In this document: positions 60,931 to 64,000 of the stretch, piece after piece
Layout: the number at the start of each line of letters is the position of its first letter
Position numbering within the stretch: position 1 is the stretch's first letter
Assembly: GCA_011009095.1 (NCBI GenBank)
Contig: VTPC01002316.1
Location: forward strand, 90,093-154,092
DNA length: 64,000 nucleotides
Reading direction: 5' to 3'
Origin: Ignelater luminosus
Lineage: Eukaryota > Arthropoda > Insecta > Coleoptera > Elateridae
The notes under the pieces: generated by a model
Seen by the model: only the letters and a program-made list of their open reading frames with translations
Database searches by the model: none
Told to the model about the DNA's origin: nothing
Position numbers and translations under genes: made by a program

Positions 60931-61250
60931 CGGCAGCCATTTCGACCATGTTCCCGAGGTGATATCAAAAAACTAAAAGTACACGTTTGTTTTAGTTTTT
61001 GATGTAGAATACGATTCTAAAGTAAAAAAAATATTTGAAAATTTTTCAATTTTCGGCCGCCATTTCGACGATGTTCCCGAAGAGTTATCAGAAAACGAAG
61101 ATACCACGTTGTCTTTAGTTTTTGATGTAGAATCGAAATCTGAAGTCAAAATTTCAGAATTTGACAAAAAATGCGGACATACAGACATATAGACAGACAG
61201 ACAGACTTCGCAAATTCAGTAAGGACTCCTTCGGAGTTCGTTGATAAAAT
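60931..61250. repeat. two-unit repeat with GACA run and terminal hairpin
   Basis: Two units of about 123 bp start CGG(C/A)(C/A)GCCATTTCGAC(C/G)ATGT-like at 60931 and 61054. Each carries an AGTTTTTGATGTAGAAT segment. A (GACA) run follows at about 61183-61206. A 7 bp stem with a TTC loop (GGACTCC/GGAGTTC, 61223-61239) lies near the end. The layout of unit repeats, simple run and hairpin suggests the tail of a retroposon or a miniature element. The family is unknown. Confidence 0.7.
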
Positions 61251-61486
61251 TGACAACAATTAAGTCAGAGAGTTGACATTTCTAAAATAACCTAATATTT
61301 CAAATTAATCTGACATTGACATTTGACATTCATATGAACTCACACAAAATTCTAAGACCCGGAGATAACTAAAAAATACAACTAAACAAGGTACTCATTA
61401 ACAAAACATTATTTAAATTAGACTAGCCGGGCATTCAAAATCAATTTTAGTAGGTAACAGTAGGTTACACTAGGTAACCATACTAA

Positions 61487-62179
61487 CAGCGTCGGTGCTA
61501 GGGTATTTGGTGCCTCTGGCAGAATTTCTTAAAGAGCCTTAGAATGGTAAACAGGATTATGCATGGTGCGTTTAATGTTAGTCTCAGTTGTCTTATTGGC
61601 CAAGGTGCTCCCCTAATTACCGCGAGGCCTATGAAAAGTTGCCTCATTTGTATGTTCTCGCACCCTGCACGCACTTTATTGCTCTATTGCCGTTTCGCAA
61701 CATTATTTCTGTTCTTTTTAGCATTCTCAGAAAGACTTAGCCTAGTTGTAACCTTGCAGTTAGACTACCATTGGGCCACCACAACTGGCCTAGTCAGTCA
61801 GGATCTGTGTCTTTTTGTAGGGTGTAGCTTGTAGATTCAAAATTTGTTTGTAATTCGCAGTTGAAGCTGGTTTGCCTTCGCTGTAATTACAATGAGACTC
61901 GTTGACAACCTAAAGAAGTTACATTCAGATGTGCAAGCAAACAAAATTATGTATCTTAGGTACGTTGTCAAATAAATATCATATCATATCATATCATCTA
62001 AGGATACATTTTAAGGTTAAGAGTAAAATTGTAAGTTTCTTATTATATGTCAAACAGTAATAGCCTATATCAGAAAAAACATCATTGGTTTGCTTTTCAT
62101 AAGATGTGTAATTAGTTTATAACGACAAGACAGGTCTTACTTTTCTCAAGCCCCTCCATTCTACAGTTCTCCGCCACTG
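61487..62179. mobile_element. hAT-like ends flanking a retrotransposon tail
   Basis: CAGCGTCGGTGCTAGGGTAT starts at 61487 and closely resembles the right end of the 58680 hAT read inward. At 62171-62179 CCGCCACTG is a hAT-like opposite end (CAGTGGCGG inward). The outer 8 bp (CATACTAA and AATGCACC) do not match, so one end may be displaced. Between them, AATAAA at 61971 runs straight into (ATATC)4 at 61976-61995, as at retrotransposon 3' ends. No transposase was seen. The 96-codon frame 61544-61834 has no recognised motif. Confidence 0.5.
61976..61995. repeat. (ATATC)4 microsatellite
   Basis: Four exact ATATC units directly after AATAAA. It resembles the simple-sequence tail of a non-LTR retrotransposon or SINE on the plus strand. 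Confidence 0.8.
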
Positions 62180-62830
62180 AATGCACCCAAAATAATATTT
62201 TGCAAATAGTAGCAAATCTTTTGGTTGCTAATTGAGGTAAACTGTGACTACTAAACCACTAGCTGATTCCAACAAATTGACTCTTAATAATTACACAACT
62301 AAACCTCTGTTAATTTCGGCATTTCTTATTGGAAAAGACAGTCTTCGTATCAATTTTAGTAGTCCGATGTTTTCTTAAATTTGATAGAAAGACAATCTTT
62401 CCCTATAAAAAATGCCAAGATTGATAGTTTCAGTCTTTGAACGAAGAATTATATATTAAGTTAGTGTTGACCACACTTTTGCTCTGAATCGTAGGATTCT
62501 GTCGTTCTTTAGGAATGTACACTTGCTTACGGGAGCCCTGTAAATTAAAGGAATTGGTTATTTCCAAAAAATTGAAAAATTTTTGTTTTATTTCACTTTC
62601 CTATTCTAGACTCAATTCCGCACAAAACCACCCAATCCGCATGCTTCTGCAATAACTAGAAATTCAAAAATTTTTTATGCAAAGTGGTCAGGGTATGGGC
62701 CCGAAATCGACTCAGGCGAGCTGCGAGCCATTTCCAGTTTTCAAAGGAACCATCTTTTTTGTACAAATTGATATTTAAAAATTTATTATGAGTACATAAA
62801 TAATAAAAATTAATATTAAAATCATCCAGT

Positions 62831-63043
62831 TTAATATGATGGGCCAGCTTCATCAGAGTTTTTGAAGTCCTCCTCCAGACCTTTTCTTACTCTTGACCGC
62901 TTCTGCCTTTCCGTTTTAAAAGTTTCAAGTAAATCTTGTTCACTTTTTCTGGTCCTTCTTCTTTTACTAGCTTTACTAGGTTCAATGCGTAGGTTTTGAA
63001 GCAGCTGGCAACGCGCAATATTTCTTATGTTGAAACACGGTGC
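62831..63043 (-). CDS. open basic C-terminal frame, uncertain
   Basis: A minus-strand frame is open for 70 codons between stops at 63046-63044 and 62833-62831. It reads PCFNIRNIARCQLLQNLRIE, then SKASKRRRTRKSEQDLLETF and KTERQKRSRVRKGLEEDFKN, ending DEAGPSY. It is highly charged, with a possible nuclear localisation cluster, and its composition differs from AT-rich noise. It has no ATG and no clear acceptor, so it may be the C-terminal piece of a decayed mobile-element protein. It ends 170 bp below the LINE remnant, in another frame. The family is not recognised. Confidence 0.2.
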   Translation of the reverse strand, partial: APCFNIRNIARCQLLQNLRIEPSKASKRRRTRKSEQDLLETFKTERQKRSRVRKGLEEDFKNSDEAGPSY

Positions 63044-63219
63044 TTATTTCAACAAGCATGTTTTTACACCTTGCCCATAGTGAGTTATTATAGCTGTCAT
63101 TAGAGTTCTGAGTTTTCCCATGCAGACATTTTTTTAAAAGAAATGGATGGGAAAGGTCTCTAGATATTGTAAGTTTTTAGAAATCTTTTCCTTGTATTCA
63201 GAGATATTTTATTAGATGT

Positions 63220-64000
63220 TAGTAGTTGCTTCTTTTCGTAAAAAGCTACCTTGGCTGTTGGATTCTTCGTATTATATCAGTTTTACTTCTTCCGTCTTTT
63301 GTAATGGTGCTTCCCAGGTATTTAAAGGTATCTGCATTTTCTAGTTGGCGTCCTTCTAGTCCTACTATGCTTCGTTACTGTCCTGTTTTATCACAGACCA
63401 TGATTTTTGTCTTTGCTTTATTTATTTTCATGTTGTATTCTTTAAGCGTCTGTTTCATTGCGTTAATTGCTTCTTCTAATTTTTTTTACTTTCTACTATT
63501 AGTACAATGTCGTCTGCATATCTAAGCATATCTATTTGTCTCCTGTACTTTTACTCCTTCTAGGTTTCTTTCTCTGTGCTTGTTCAGCGCGTCTTCTATG
63601 TACACACACAGCCTTGTCTCACGCTTTTACGTATGCTTGCTTCTTCTTGTACATTCCGCTCATTATTATTACTAATTGTTCATTAGGTAGGGAATGTATC
63701 ATTCTTCTTTTTTGTAGTCTATTCCAATTTCTTGTAGTGTTTCAAATAGCTTGTTCCATTTGGCATTGTTAAATGCTATATGTGTTTCCTTATCTTTTCT
63801 TATGCCTTTTTTAAATTATTATTGCTTCTCTTGTTCTTGTTTTTTCCCTAAAACCAAATTGGTCTTTGACCAGGTATTCTTCTATCTTTTTCTCTATTCT
63901 TTTGTGCATGATGTTAGTTATTAGTTTTGATGCATGGGCTACTATACTTAATGTTCTATAGTTGTCACATCTGTCTACTTTTCTTTTCTTGGGGATAGGT
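63220..64000 (-). pseudogene. non-LTR retrotransposon reverse transcriptase, partial
   Basis: Read on the minus strand from the window edge, motifs follow in order. They are DNYRTLSIVAHASKLI near 63965, KIEEYLVKDQFGFREKTRTR near 63880, HIAFNNAK near 63780, a broken RQGC near 63620, the catalytic RYADDIVLIVESKKKLEEAI near 63520, MKINKAKTKIMVCDKT near 63410 and TFKYLGSTITKDGRSKTDII near 63310. Several frameshifts and stops occur. The motif A region is scrambled and lacks the usual Asp. The N-terminal part and any endonuclease lie beyond 64000. It resembles the reverse transcriptase at 26-28 kb in layout but differs in detail. Confidence 0.9.

Overview
The window reads as AT-rich nuclear DNA of an arthropod, most likely an insect. 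The reasons are mariner, Tc1/mariner and ZMYM1-like hAT DNA transposons, several non-LTR retrotransposon remnants, eukaryotic splice signals, and no operons or bacterial genes. The order or species cannot be fixed from sequence alone. No complete host gene is present. Most of the 64 kb looks like intron or intergenic DNA, so nearly all short open frames are chance.

Mobile DNA carries the strongest signals. A full-length 1.3 kb Tc1/mariner element of DD37E type lies at 49988-51284, with matching inverted ends, TA duplications and one in-frame stop. A nested cluster fills 55.57-62.2 kb. A 1293 bp mariner (55604-56896, DD34D) sits inside the left part of a damaged ZMYM1-like hAT element ending at 58680. 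Next come an inverted, decayed second mariner (58868-59886), a short repeat ending in a GACA run and a hairpin (60.9-61.25 kb), and hAT-like ends flanking a retrotransposon tail (61.49-62.18 kb). Non-LTR reverse transcriptase remnants lie at 26.0-27.9 kb (plus) and 63.2-64.0 kb (minus, running off the window). RNase H-like scraps lie near 17.8, 20.5 and 25.65 kb.

Two families of degenerate tandem repeats occur. Family A forms arrays at 33.8-34.7 and 38.1-40.0 kb, which share sequence though 3.5 kb apart. Family B is at 44.2-45.55 kb. A smaller two-copy repeat is at 31.04-31.33 kb.

A few GC-raised patches with good splice sites are candidate host exons: plus strand 4520-4605, 24767-24826 and 39419-39593; minus strand 47167-47082, 16267-16100, and a possible first coding exon at 52957-52897 below a CpG-dense patch at 53.25-53.38 kb. 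A TATA, initiator and DPE triplet with near-ideal spacing lies at 35007-35070. These are inferences from splice and promoter motifs only. No exon was matched to a known protein, and no two were shown to join.
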